A DNA stretch of 64,000 bases, taken from an uncultured Lachnospiraceae bacterium. Its GTDB lineage: Bacteria; Bacillota; Clostridia; Lachnospirales; Lachnospiraceae. Shown piece after piece: positions 36,174-45,096 of the stretch (the first letter of the stretch is position 1; each line of letters begins with the position of its first letter). The position numbers and the translations under genes were made by a program. The stretch spans positions 1 to 64,000 of the forward strand of contig CANOFW010000007.1 in assembly GCA_947565425.1 (NCBI GenBank), read 5' to 3'. Below the pieces are notes generated by a model, which was not told the DNA's origin, ran no database searches, and saw only the letters and a program-made list of their open reading frames with translations.

Positions 36174-36659
36174 ATGAATTATGATAATCTGATACCTGTA
36201 ACAGGTATTATCCGCAATATTGCCCAGACACCGGGTAACTGCTGCAACCAGATGGTTACCGTCAACACAACAAACGGCATCAACAACTTTATGCTTTCAC
36301 CCAATACCACTGTTATCGGAAACACACAACTGCGCACTGGTATGCCGGTAACTGTCTTTTACGACGGCAGCCGTCCGGTTCCACTGATTTTCCCGCCGCA
36401 GTTTCAGGCTGAAATCATTGCACCCATGCGAAACGACGAGACTGTGACACTGAATTTCTTCCAAAGGAATCTCACCGCCGCTGATAACTCGCTGCGCTTA
36501 AATATTGCCCGCAACACCGAAATTCTCACACTGAATGGACAGCGTTTTTCCTGTCAACCTGGCGGAAACTTCCTCTTGGTTTACTACTCTGTTACAACCA
36601 GGAGCATCCCGCCGCAAACAACACCTAGAAGAATCATTGTTCTTTGTAATCCAGATTAA
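36174..36659 (+). CDS. conserved-looking hypothetical protein with two internal repeats
   Basis: I do not recognise this 161-residue protein. It is soluble, lacks a signal peptide, and is rich in Asn, Thr and beta-forming residues. The two halves resemble each other: ...VTVNTTNGINNFMLSP...GMPVTVFYDGSRPVPLIFPPQ (~25-80) and ...LRLNIARNTEILTL...GNFLLVYYSVTTRSIPPQT (~100-150). This suggests a duplicated OB-like or beta-barrel unit ending in a Pro-Pro-Gln turn. AAAGGA fits ATG 36174. There is no cotranscribed neighbour; the NimA-like gene follows after 187 bp. Spore-coat or exosporium roles are guesses only. Confidence 0.65.
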   Translation: MNYDNLIPVTGIIRNIAQTPGNCCNQMVTVNTTNGINNFMLSPNTTVIGNTQLRTGMPVTVFYDGSRPVPLIFPPQFQAEIIAPMRNDETVTLNFFQRNLTAADNSLRLNIARNTEILTLNGQRFSCQPGGNFLLVYYSVTTRSIPPQTTPRRIIVLCNPD

Positions 36660-36846
36660 CAAACGCTCTTGCAGTGTTCATTGGCTGGCAGTATAATATA
36701 ATTAGTATCGGTTCCGGGAGGAATGCGGCAATATCTATGATATTTTCGTATCGCCGGTGTCTCGGTTCAAACATATAACTATCCCGGAGGAACACGCGGC
36801 GGCCGGTACTATAATTAATTATATTGATGAAAAAGGAAAAATAATC

Positions 36847-37320
36847 ATGAGAAAACGCGAAAGAGAAATCACCGATATGAATGAGATACAATCCATCTTA
36901 GAGCACTGTAAATTTCTTCACCTTGGCCTGAGTGATGGCGATCAACCCTACGTTGTGCCATTAAATTTCGGTTATATTTTGGAGAATGGCAGACTGACAT
37001 TCTATTTACACGGAGCCACCGAAGGCTATAAATTTGATGTTATCCGCAGGAACCCCAAAGTCTCGTTTGCCATGGAATGTGATACCATTCCCTTCGAGGG
37101 CAAAGTGGCATGCCAATATGGTATGTCCTATCGCAGCATCATGGGCAAGGGACAAGCGGAAATTGTCACTGACACCGACGAGAAGCAGTTCGGCATGTCA
37201 GTACTCATGAAGAGCCAAAGCGGTAAAGATTTTACATTTAATGAAAAACTCGTCTCCATTGTGAATGTAATTAAAATTACCGTGGACAACTATTCCGCCA
37301 AAAGGCGCCCCCTCCCCTAA
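36847..37320 (+). CDS. NimA-like FMN-binding split-barrel (pyridoxamine 5'-phosphate oxidase family) protein
   Basis: This 157-residue flavoprotein of the split beta-barrel fold is related to nitroimidazole reductases (NimA). FLHLGLSDGDQPYVVPLNFGY, LTFYLHGATEGYKFDVIRRNPKVSFAMECD and YRSIMGKGQAEIV follow the family pattern. The His/Gly in YLHGA lies near the flavin phosphate in relatives. AAGGAAA lies upstream of ATG 36847; an in-frame ATG at 36757 would add an unrelated 30 residues. It is a candidate general detoxifying reductase; substrate unknown. The 187 bp before it contain CCGGGAGGAA-like sequence twice, but no gene. Confidence 0.85.
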   Translation: MRKREREITDMNEIQSILEHCKFLHLGLSDGDQPYVVPLNFGYILENGRLTFYLHGATEGYKFDVIRRNPKVSFAMECDTIPFEGKVACQYGMSYRSIMGKGQAEIVTDTDEKQFGMSVLMKSQSGKDFTFNEKLVSIVNVIKITVDNYSAKRRPLP

Positions 37321-37370
37321 ATACATTTTTATCCACTTTAACAATCAAATTCAGGCCATATATAGTCGTT

Positions 37371-38312
37371 TTATTCCAAAATCAACCTCACACAGCCATA
37401 CATTCCGGCATCATTGCCCAAAGACGCCAACGCAAAACGGATGGAATCACAGGAAGAAAACGCGGCTTGCCTGTAATACTTTTCTACGGCATCTAACAAT
37501 GGCTTGCCCGCCTTGGACACCCCGCCGCCAATAACAAAAACCTCCGGGTCCAACACACAAGCTAAGTTACTCAGGGCATTCCCTAGAATACTAGCAAACT
37601 CTTCCACAATTGACTCCGCCGTCTCATCTCCGTCCTTATATACATCAAATACGGCCTTTGCCGAAACTTCACCGATCTCCTCCAGCAATGAGCTTTCATG
37701 CTTTTGGGCAAGATGCTCCCTGGCAATACGGGCAATTCCAGTGGCGGATGCATACTGCTCTAAGCATCCCTTCCTGCCGCAGTTACAGGGAATTGTCTCA
37801 TGGGGATTTACCGTGATATGCCCGATCTCACCGCCCGCGCCGTTACTGCCCGGTACAATTTCACCATCTATAATAATTCCGCAGCCTACGCCGGTGCCTA
37901 AGGTCACCATCACCATATTTTTACAGCCTCGTCCGCCGCCCTGCCACATTTCTCCCAGAGCCGCTACGTTAGCATCGTTCGCTGCCTTTACCTTGATGCC
38001 ATCCATCAAGGCTTCCATCTCTTTGCCCACGTTCCTGTTCTTCCACCCAAGATTTACACATGTAGGAACGACGCCATCCCGACGCACCGGACCGGGAAGT
38101 CCAATACCGATTCCCTCGATATCTTCCTCTTGAATAATCTGTTCTTCCATCTTCTCCTTTAGCGATTTCGCGATATCTGAGAGAATATTCTTACCCTCAT
38201 TACTGGTATCTGTAGGAATCTCCCATTTCTCCAAAAGCGTGCCTGTGGTCTCAAATAACCCTAGTTTGCAAGTTGTTCCACCGATATCAACTCCAAATCC
38301 ATATTTTTTCAT
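37371..38312 (-). CDS. glk: ROK-family glucokinase
   Basis: This 313-residue cytoplasmic kinase phosphorylates glucose with ATP. The phosphate loop FGVDIGGTTCKLGLF, the sugar-binding region GGEIGHITV and the zinc-binding ROK signature CNCGRKGCLEQYAS are present, along with GTGVGCGIIIDGE. AAGGAG precedes ATG 38312; a longer frame to 38351 lacks a ribosome site. No DNA-binding domain is present, so it is an enzyme rather than a ROK repressor. N-acetylmannosamine or other hexoses are possible substrates. Confidence 0.92.
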   Translation of the reverse strand: MKKYGFGVDIGGTTCKLGLFETTGTLLEKWEIPTDTSNEGKNILSDIAKSLKEKMEEQIIQEEDIEGIGIGLPGPVRRDGVVPTCVNLGWKNRNVGKEMEALMDGIKVKAANDANVAALGEMWQGGGRGCKNMVMVTLGTGVGCGIIIDGEIVPGSNGAGGEIGHITVNPHETIPCNCGRKGCLEQYASATGIARIAREHLAQKHESSLLEEIGEVSAKAVFDVYKDGDETAESIVEEFASILGNALSNLACVLDPEVFVIGGGVSKAGKPLLDAVEKYYRQAAFSSCDSIRFALASLGNDAGMYGCVRLILE

Positions 38313-38419
38313 ACTTTTAAATCTCCTTTTCGTCCACGTTTCGTTAATCACGGTTACATTTATTTGATGGTATCACATTTTTTCACCCGAAACAAGTACC
38401 ATCGCCCAGAAATCCCATC

Positions 38420-38448
38420 TTGCAACTCCTATTTGCAAATGATAGAAT
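38420..38448 (+). promoter_or_regulatory. promoter of the second two-component system
   Basis: TTGCAA (38420-38425) and TAGAAT (38443-38448) are 17 bp apart; a second TTGCAA lies between them at 38433-38438. The response regulator ATG is 52 bp downstream. Confidence 0.55.
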
Positions 38449-38500
38449 AGGAAAAAAGTTTTTCTGTGAGAAGTAAAATCTAAGAAAAGAGGAACACCCT

Positions 38501-39178
38501 ATGGCACATATCCTGCTGGTCGAAGACGACAAGAGCATCGTCACAAATTTAAGCGAATTTTTACAGAAGGAAGGGTTCTCCATCACGGCAGTTGATGGCC
38601 AAAGCAAAGCCCTTGCGCTGCTGGAAGAATCTGCAACGGAATTTGATTTAATGTTATTAGACGTCTCCCTAGCCGAAGGCAACGGCTTCTCCGTTTGCCG
38701 CGCCGCCAAATCCACAACGAATTTGCCCGTTATCTTCCTGACTGCATCTGGAGATGAATATAGTGTGGTAACCGGGCTGGATTTAGGAGCGGATGATTAC
38801 ATTTCCAAGCCTTTTCGCCCCAGGGAACTTGTTTCGCGTATTAATAATATTCTGCGCCGTTATGGTAAAGCCAATACTATCATGGAATACAAAAATCTCA
38901 GCGTCGACGTCGTTAAAGCAACCGTCCGCAAAGATGGACAGGAAATTACGCTCTCTGCACTGGAATACCGCCTGTTGCTTTATTTTTTAAACAACCAGGG
39001 TATCGTCTTATCCCGCGCAAGACTTCTAGAAGCCCTGTGGGACATCGCTGGAGAGTTTGTCAACGACAACACCTTAACAGTCTATATCAAGCGACTGCGT
39101 GAGAAAATAGAAGAGGAGCCCCAGAATCCTCTGTTAATTAAGACGGTCCGCGGACTCGGCTATAAAATGGGAGACTAA
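38501..39178 (+). CDS. OmpR/PhoB-family response regulator
   Basis: This 225-residue regulator has receiver residues EDDKS near the N-terminus, the phospho-acceptor Asp in LMLLDVSLAEG, and Lys in YISKPFRP. The winged-helix domain carries LSALEYRLLLYFLNNQG, LLEALWD, LTVYIKRLREKIEEEP and VRGLGYKM. It is followed after 2 bp by its kinase. Regulators of this type usually control an adjacent ABC transporter; here that transporter lies 5 kb away, beyond an inverted gene, and its promoter has three 11-bp-spaced repeats suited to such a dimer. Confidence 0.94.
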   Translation: MAHILLVEDDKSIVTNLSEFLQKEGFSITAVDGQSKALALLEESATEFDLMLLDVSLAEGNGFSVCRAAKSTTNLPVIFLTASGDEYSVVTGLDLGADDYISKPFRPRELVSRINNILRRYGKANTIMEYKNLSVDVVKATVRKDGQEITLSALEYRLLLYFLNNQGIVLSRARLLEALWDIAGEFVNDNTLTVYIKRLREKIEEEPQNPLLIKTVRGLGYKMGD

Positions 39179-39180
39179 TT

Positions 39181-40212
39181 ATGAATATATTTCGCAATCC
39201 TGAAATACAAAAAAGCCTGCTCGTCCATCTTGTTATTGCTATACTGGCAGTCACAGCAGGCTGGCTTCACGACAAATATACCGCTCTGTACCTGCTATTA
39301 TTTTCTGCATGTTATATTCTTGCACATTACCTTTTGACAAGGAGCCGTTACCGAAAGCTAAAACAATTGAGCTCGGAACTTGACGCCATGCTGCACAACA
39401 ATACGCCCATTGATTTTCAGAGATACCAGGAAGGAGAATTGTCTATTTTAGAGAGCGAGCTTTCTAAAATGACACTGCGCCTAAGTGAACAGGCAGCGGC
39501 GCTCGCCAATGACAAACAATTTCTTGCAGATTCCATGGCGGATATTTCTCACCAAATCCGCTCGCCCTTAACCTCCTCCAACCTGATATTAACGCTGCTC
39601 ATGGAACAAGAATTATCCCCAGACCGCCGCCGGCAGTTATTGCGCGAACTCACGCAATTATTGTCGCGCATTGACTGGCTGGTAGAATCTTTGCTCAAAA
39701 TATCGAAAATGGACGCCGGAACCATCATTTTCAAACACCTCCCCGTCTCTGTGCCAGAATTACTGAAACGGGCAGCAGAACCCCTCTTAATCCCTATGGA
39801 ATTGCGGGAGCAAACCTTGGAGATTACTCCCGTAGAACCGCAGAAGCAGAACGCGGATTCCCCACAATTCCTCGGTGATTTCACCTGGTCCATGGAAGCC
39901 ATTTTAAATATTCTCAAAAACTGTATGGAGCACACGCCTGTTGGTGGCGCCATCAAGGTATCGTTCTCGCAAAATACGATTTACACCAAGATTATCATAG
40001 AAGATAACGGACCTGGATTCGCCAAAGAAGACCTGCCCCATCTCTTTGATCGTTTCTATAAGGGTAAAAATGCCTCCGAACATAGCGTAGGCATCGGGCT
40101 TGCGCTTGCAAGAATGATTATCACACAGCAAAATGGTACACTGAAAGCCGAAAACCGCCCAGAGGGCGGCGCTCGGTTTATTCTTTCGTTTTACGATCTC
40201 TTCCAGAACTAA
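39181..40212 (+). CDS. sensor histidine kinase
   Basis: This 343-residue kinase has two closely spaced N-terminal helices (LLVHLVIAILAVTAGWL, YLLLFSACYILAHYLL) with almost no external loop: an intramembrane-sensing kinase like those paired with antimicrobial-peptide transporters. HisKA phospho-acceptor is in ADISHQIRSPLTSSNLI. HATPase_c motifs are NILKNCMEHTP, EDNGPGF and VGIGLALARMI. It ends 5 bp from the 3' end of the converging GH97-type gene. Confidence 0.93.
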   Translation: MNIFRNPEIQKSLLVHLVIAILAVTAGWLHDKYTALYLLLFSACYILAHYLLTRSRYRKLKQLSSELDAMLHNNTPIDFQRYQEGELSILESELSKMTLRLSEQAAALANDKQFLADSMADISHQIRSPLTSSNLILTLLMEQELSPDRRRQLLRELTQLLSRIDWLVESLLKISKMDAGTIIFKHLPVSVPELLKRAAEPLLIPMELREQTLEITPVEPQKQNADSPQFLGDFTWSMEAILNILKNCMEHTPVGGAIKVSFSQNTIYTKIIIEDNGPGFAKEDLPHLFDRFYKGKNASEHSVGIGLALARMIITQQNGTLKAENRPEGGARFILSFYDLFQN

Positions 40213-40217
40213 ATACT

Positions 40218-43200
40218 TTATTTAATCTTTACCTGTTTTACTTTGCTCCATGTTCCATAAAGCCTGGTTTTCCCTACTTTCTTGTATGCGCATACTCTGA
40301 CATAGTATTTCTTTTTCGATTTTAACTTCTTCAAGGTTGCAGATTTTGCGCTTTTCTTAACATCAACCTTTTTGTATGATTTAAATTTCTTGTTAGTCGC
40401 ATAGGCAATGCGATAACCTGTAATTCCCTGCTTAGCAGAAAGCTTCTTCCAGACAACGGACACCTGTTTCTTCTTTTTGCTCTTGACCGAGGAGAGGGTT
40501 ACCTTAGAAGGCTTCACCTGAATCTTTATTTTAAAATCTTTTGCTGTATATTCTGTGGAGGACAGCTTCACGGTAATCACTGCCGTTCCTGCCGCCTTTA
40601 CCTTCACTTTGCCCTGGGCGGACACTTCCGCCACTTTTTTATTGTCCGAAGAATATTGAAACGTCCCTTTCTTTCCTGCTGTAGAAGATACCTTTAACTG
40701 GAAGGACTTTGCCCCATAGGATTTATTATATTTCGTCGTTCCCCGGATGGTCGCCTGCTTCTTTCCCGGAACCGTTGCTTTCTTAATCTGGAAAGGCTTA
40801 CGGACCGTACCGCTGAAATATCCGTTTCCAGTAATGACTACCTGTGCGGTTCCCGCTTGTATATTATTCTCATACGAAAGCATGTAATCCACGCCCTGCA
40901 TAAGTTCCTCTCCATCCCAAATGACTTTTACCTCAGGCATACACGCCTTACCATTCTCCGTATAGACTTCCTGAGATAACGTAATCTGTGCACCGGATAG
41001 CTGCTTCTCACTGCTGTCCCACTTAGAAACGGCAATCCTGTCTATGCTGGGCGCATTCCCTGTATCATTATAGAAGAGGATCGTATTGTCGCCTGCCTGT
41101 AGCTGTACAGGGATAGTGATACCGGCAACTGCCTTCCAATCTTTTGCATATCCTAACAATCCTTTTTGTTCAATAACATCTTCCTCATTAATCTTGATAG
41201 AGAGATCTCTGCCTTCTCCCGATACATAATACACCTTCAGCTCATATTCACCTGCTGTTTTTACATGGATATTTCGGAATGTCAGCGTACCTCCTTTTCC
41301 AATATAGCCCACCACTTTCAGGTTAGATGCATATTGGTCGTCCTCAACCACGGCAGATCCACCAAGAAGCGCATATGCGCTATCCTCTGCCTCATAGTAA
41401 TTATAATTATCAAACGACGTTCTTTTTAACGGTTCCGTCTTCGTAAATTTCACACTGCAACCGCCCTTTGCCAACAAGGGAATTTGCAGAACAGAGCCTG
41501 CGGTCACATCCCGGCTCTCAATCTCAATATTATTTCCCGCTGCATTATCCTTGTAAATATAAGCATGATAAGTAACGCCTTTGTCGAGGAAATCGAGGGG
41601 CACCTCATACGTGTCAGCCGGAAGCGTCATCGCACCCAGATACCAGTTCTCTCCTTTCCTTCTCGCACGGATAATACTTTCACCCGGAAAACCTTGCAAC
41701 AATCTACTCTCATCCCAAGTTGTAGGCACGTCCGCAAGCAACGACAGACCAGAATATCCCTGATATACATATGCAGAATGCGCGAAACTTTGGAGTGCAG
41801 ACTCATAGACAACGGCCTGCGCAAGCATGAATCCCGAAGTAACATCAGAATTCTTCTCACGATAACCTGTCGGTGTAAACTCCATAGAACCCAACACATT
41901 TCTGGTGTAAGGCAGCGTCAGCAAAGTAGCTGCGCTGGAACCATTGTTCCACTTAAAATTCTCCATTCCTGCAACTGCTTCACTCGATATAATATTCGGA
42001 TATGTGCGGTTCTCACCACCTGGATTAATGCAGCCATGGTAATTCAAAACCAAATGATGTTTTGCGGCTATATCTGCCAGATAATACATAATTTCCATAG
42101 CATATGGGCTGGCGCTGTTGATATAGTCTACCTTAACGCCCTTTACGCCCACGCTTTCACACCATGCAAACTGCTCTTCTATTTCCTCTTTGCTATCCAA
42201 ATCAAAAATATGCCTGCCGTCAAATTTATTTACGCCATACCATACCAGAATAGAAACATCTCTTTCGTTTGCATATTCTACTAAATTGGCGATTTTTGTC
42301 TGATAATCATCCCAAAGCTCCCAGCCATAGTCTACTAGACAGTATTTCATCCCGATCTCAGATGCAAAATCAATGTAATCTTGCATTGTCTTATACTCAA
42401 TTGCATCATAAGAAGATGACCACCAGGACCATACGGACGCGCCCGGTTCTACCCAACTAAAATCACCTTGCGGTGAAGGATTCAAATCTGTAACCAGACT
42501 GCTGTTGGCAATCCCCTCTAAGTCCGAAACAATTACTGCCGTCCGCCATGGCGTATGGAATACGTCTCTTCTGGAAACTTCCTGAACATACTCATAACTG
42601 GGCGTGTACGTCTTACCATCCAGCGATTCATTCGTCTCCTGTTTCAGATAAAGGCCGTATAATACCTTCATCGCTTTACTTCCTGACTCCGTCTGGAAAA
42701 CAGCGCCGCAGTAGGGATTCTCTTCATTATAGACGTTAGATTCCGTCAGCAATACCCAAGCGTTGCCGCTGTCTTCTCCCAGGGAGGCAAGAATCGGCGT
42801 AGAATAATTCTGAGCAGCATCGTATTGCGCATCCATCGTACGCTTCGTGTATTCAATCCCTTCGTACGTCTGGCTTACGGGAATCGTCCAGATATCGCCT
42901 TTATCTGGAAGCACAAATTCACTTGCCTCTCCAGTAACGGTCGTAATTTCCGTAGTGCTTGCCGTATTACCGTCAATCTCATAACGATATGCCATGCCGT
43001 CCTCAAAGACACGGAAATATACGGTGACCTTACTGCTTCCCTTTGTCAATGCAAACGATTTCTCTGTATATTTCTTATTCACATGAGATACGCTGCCTTG
43101 CAAAATATCATAATCTTCCGTCCCGGTCCGCTCCGCGATGGAGGCTGCATCTAATTCCATGCCGGATACTAAGTCTGCACCCTTTGTCATAATACCAAGT

Positions 43201-44225
43201 GCGGAACACTCAATCACGGTCTTACCATTTCTGGATACAGAATAATAGTAACCGTTAGCGTCGTCCTTCCAAACTTTTACTTGGTTCGCCCCTCCAGGAG
43301 ATGCTGCCGTAAGCTCCTGTACCTGGGTAAGCGGCTTTCTTGAAGTGCCATAGACACCCTCCTGGGCATCCTGCGGAAGCCTGGGACCCTGTGGCTGCAA
43401 GCCGTAGCTCTTTGCCAATTCTGCAACCTGCTCTGGTGTCAGCGCCGTATGATACAGTGCAACATCGTCAATTTCGGCACAGCAATCCCTGTCTGTCCAA
43501 CGTGAAGTAGTCATCCCCAGCGCATGGCTGTTAAAAGATGCTAAATCATTTAATTTATTCGCCAATAGAGAGGCATTTCCGGCAAGGATATTAGAACCGC
43601 AGCGGTCACCATTGATATAGAATTCCACTCCTTGTTTCGACACCGTAACCGTAACGTAAGTCCACACGCCCTTTTCCGGTTCTTTGCCATAAATTTGTCG
43701 GTACACATTGTCATCATCAAAAATCAAATTCCACTGTTTGTCATCCGCAAACGGCGTATAGGCAAATTCCCCCCTGTTACTGCTTCCTATGGAACTGAAC
43801 AATCGAGAATATTTCGTGATACTTGCATCCGGCTTCATCCAGAAAGACCAGGTAATACCTGTGTCTGCGGAAACGCCCTGGTATAAATTGTTCGGCAGCT
43901 CCACATAAGAAGTCCCCTTCTCTCCGCCTTTCATTGATAAAACAGAATTGTTGCCGTCGGCATAACTATCGGCGCCTATCGTAATTGCCGACTTCTTAGT
44001 CTCTGCGCCATGAAGCACCGCTTTCCCGCCCGCGCTCCCCTGATTGTCGAGACTAACGCCCCCGGCATTCTCAAAATCCCAAAAATACGCTGGCTTAGGC
44101 AGCGTATCCGCCAATACGGACGTCTGCGGCAGCGTATCCGCTAATACAGATGTCTGCGGCAGCGGCAACAAGGTAGCCGCCAAAGCAACCGCTAAAACTT
44201 TTGCTACTATTTTACTTTTCTTCAT
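40218..44225 (-). CDS. secreted GH97-type glycosidase with LamG, carbohydrate-binding and Lys-rich tail domains
   Basis: A 1335-residue exported enzyme. A signal peptide is followed by a LamG-like domain (~45-280), the GH97 N-terminal sandwich (~290-545), a TIM barrel (~550-830) and its C-terminal sheet (to ~928). A CBM6/35-like domain (~937-1072), two Ig-like modules and an Fn3-like Lys-rich tail follow. GH97 marks include FHTPWRTAVIV, SWVEPGASVWSWW, GVKVDYINS and IISSEAVAGMENF. The Asp in KVDY aligns with the nucleophile of retaining GH97 alpha-galactosidases; inverting alpha-glucosidases lack it, so alpha-galactosidase is more likely. The processing-site region is duplicated. It sits inverted between a kinase gene and its probable cognate transporter. 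Confidence 0.85.
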   Translation of the reverse strand: MKKSKIVAKVLAVALAATLLPLPQTSVLADTLPQTSVLADTLPKPAYFWDFENAGGVSLDNQGSAGGKAVLHGAETKKSAITIGADSYADGNNSVLSMKGGEKGTSYVELPNNLYQGVSADTGITWSFWMKPDASITKYSRLFSSIGSSNRGEFAYTPFADDKQWNLIFDDDNVYRQIYGKEPEKGVWTYVTVTVSKQGVEFYINGDRCGSNILAGNASLLANKLNDLASFNSHALGMTTSRWTDRDCCAEIDDVALYHTALTPEQVAELAKSYGLQPQGPRLPQDAQEGVYGTSRKPLTQVQELTAASPGGANQVKVWKDDANGYYYSVSRNGKTVIECSALGIMTKGADLVSGMELDAASIAERTGTEDYDILQGSVSHVNKKYTEKSFALTKGSSKVTVYFRVFEDGMAYRYEIDGNTASTTEITTVTGEASEFVLPDKGDIWTIPVSQTYEGIEYTKRTMDAQYDAAQNYSTPILASLGEDSGNAWVLLTESNVYNEENPYCGAVFQTESGSKAMKVLYGLYLKQETNESLDGKTYTPSYEYVQEVSRRDVFHTPWRTAVIVSDLEGIANSSLVTDLNPSPQGDFSWVEPGASVWSWWSSSYDAIEYKTMQDYIDFASEIGMKYCLVDYGWELWDDYQTKIANLVEYANERDVSILVWYGVNKFDGRHIFDLDSKEEIEEQFAWCESVGVKGVKVDYINSASPYAMEIMYYLADIAAKHHLVLNYHGCINPGGENRTYPNIISSEAVAGMENFKWNNGSSAATLLTLPYTRNVLGSMEFTPTGYREKNSDVTSGFMLAQAVVYESALQSFAHSAYVYQGYSGLSLLADVPTTWDESRLLQGFPGESIIRARRKGENWYLGAMTLPADTYEVPLDFLDKGVTYHAYIYKDNAAGNNIEIESRDVTAGSVLQIPLLAKGGCSVKFTKTEPLKRTSFDNYNYYEAEDSAYALLGGSAVVEDDQYASNLKVVGYIGKGGTLTFRNIHVKTAGEYELKVYYVSGEGRDLSIKINEEDVIEQKGLLGYAKDWKAVAGITIPVQLQAGDNTILFYNDTGNAPSIDRIAVSKWDSSEKQLSGAQITLSQEVYTENGKACMPEVKVIWDGEELMQGVDYMLSYENNIQAGTAQVVITGNGYFSGTVRKPFQIKKATVPGKKQATIRGTTKYNKSYGAKSFQLKVSSTAGKKGTFQYSSDNKKVAEVSAQGKVKVKAAGTAVITVKLSSTEYTAKDFKIKIQVKPSKVTLSSVKSKKKKQVSVVWKKLSAKQGITGYRIAYATNKKFKSYKKVDVKKSAKSATLKKLKSKKKYYVRVCAYKKVGKTRLYGTWSKVKQVKIK
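44101..44160. repeat. 30-bp tandem duplication at the signal-peptide cleavage region
   Basis: Units 44101-44130 and 44131-44160 both encode LPQTSVLADT. They differ at three positions, each a synonymous third base (ACA/ACG, TCT/TCC, TTA/TTG). Each copy offers a V-L-A signal peptidase I site. Confidence 0.9.
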
Positions 44226-44250
44226 TCCCCAAACTCCTTCCGTTTTTCTT

Positions 44251-44279
44251 TATCATACTATACACTTTTCTCCTACGCA
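44251..44279 (-). promoter_or_regulatory. probable promoter of the GH97-type gene
   Basis: On the minus strand TTGCGT and TATGAT are 17 bp apart, about 25 bp before the GGAAGGAG ribosome site and ATG at 44225. The boxes are imperfect and the position is approximate within a few bases. Confidence 0.45.
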
Positions 44280-44340
44280 AGAAAAAACATGTCCTTGGCA
44301 AAATGCAGAATAGACAATAATCATGAACTATGACAAAACT

Positions 44341-44383
44341 GTCACTTTCCAGTCACCGGAGCGTCACCATAAGCCGATATACT
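44341..44383 (+). promoter_or_regulatory. triple GTCAC direct repeats and promoter of the ABC transporter operon
   Basis: GTCAC occurs at 44341, 44352 and 44363, each exactly 11 bp apart, ending 10 bp before TATACT (44378-44383). No -35 box is visible. PhoB/OmpR-type regulators bind 11-bp direct repeats in place of the -35, so this looks like an activator-dependent promoter, probably served by the response regulator at 38501. Confidence 0.65.
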
Positions 44384-44412
44384 AAAAGTATCATAAAAAA
44401 GGAGTTATCGTT

Positions 44413-45096
44413 ATGGAAATTTTAAAAGCAGAACATTTGACAAAAATTTATGGTACTGGGGAAAACCAGGTCAAAGCATTGGATGACGTTTCCTTCTCCG
44501 TGGAGAAGGGAGAATTTCTTGCGATTATCGGACCGTCTGGCTCCGGGAAGTCTACGCTCCTGCATGTGCTGGGCGGCGTTGACACCCCGACTTCCGGCAA
44601 AGTGTATATGGAAGGTACGGACGTTTATGCACAAAATGAAAGTCAGCTCGCCATTTTCCGCAGACGGCAGGTCGGGCTCATCTACCAATTCTACAACTTG
44701 ATTCCCGTCTTAAATGTAACGGAAAATATGACGCTGCCGGTGCTCATGGACGGAAGGCCCGTCAACGAGGAACGTCTGCATGAGCTGATTGACATTCTCT
44801 CTCTCAAAGGACGGGAGGGGCATTTACCCAACCAGCTTTCCGGCGGCCAGCAGCAGCGCGTCTCCATCGGTAGGGCATTGATGAACGCCCCCGCCGTCGT
44901 GCTCGCCGATGAGCCCACTGGAAACCTTGACTCTAAAAACAGCCAGGAAATTGTGGAGCTTCTCAAGTATTCCAATGAGAAATACAAGCAGACTTTGATT
45001 GTCATCACGCACGATGAAAACATTGCTTTGCAGGCAAATCGCATTCTGGCCCTCGAGGATGGAAAAATCGTTAGAGATGAGGTGATCCGCTCATGA
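44413..45096 (+). CDS. ABC transporter ATP-binding protein
   Basis: This 227-residue ATPase of the LolD/MacB/BceA type carries Walker A GPSGSGKSTLL, Q-loop LIYQFYNLIPV, signature LSGGQQQR, Walker B VVLADEPTGNL and H-loop VITHD. AAAGGAG precedes the ATG. It overlaps the downstream permease by 4 bp and forms its energy subunit. Such pairs export or detach antimicrobial peptides or other envelope-active compounds. Confidence 0.95.
   Translation: MEILKAEHLTKIYGTGENQVKALDDVSFSVEKGEFLAIIGPSGSGKSTLLHVLGGVDTPTSGKVYMEGTDVYAQNESQLAIFRRRQVGLIYQFYNLIPVLNVTENMTLPVLMDGRPVNEERLHELIDILSLKGREGHLPNQLSGGQQQRVSIGRALMNAPAVVLADEPTGNLDSKNSQEIVELLKYSNEKYKQTLIVITHDENIALQANRILALEDGKIVRDEVIRS

Noticed and set aside
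36700-36800. CCGGGAGGAA-like sequence occurring twice upstream of the NimA-like gene
   Set aside because: The match is short and imperfect, with no pairing or spacing pattern that suggests function.
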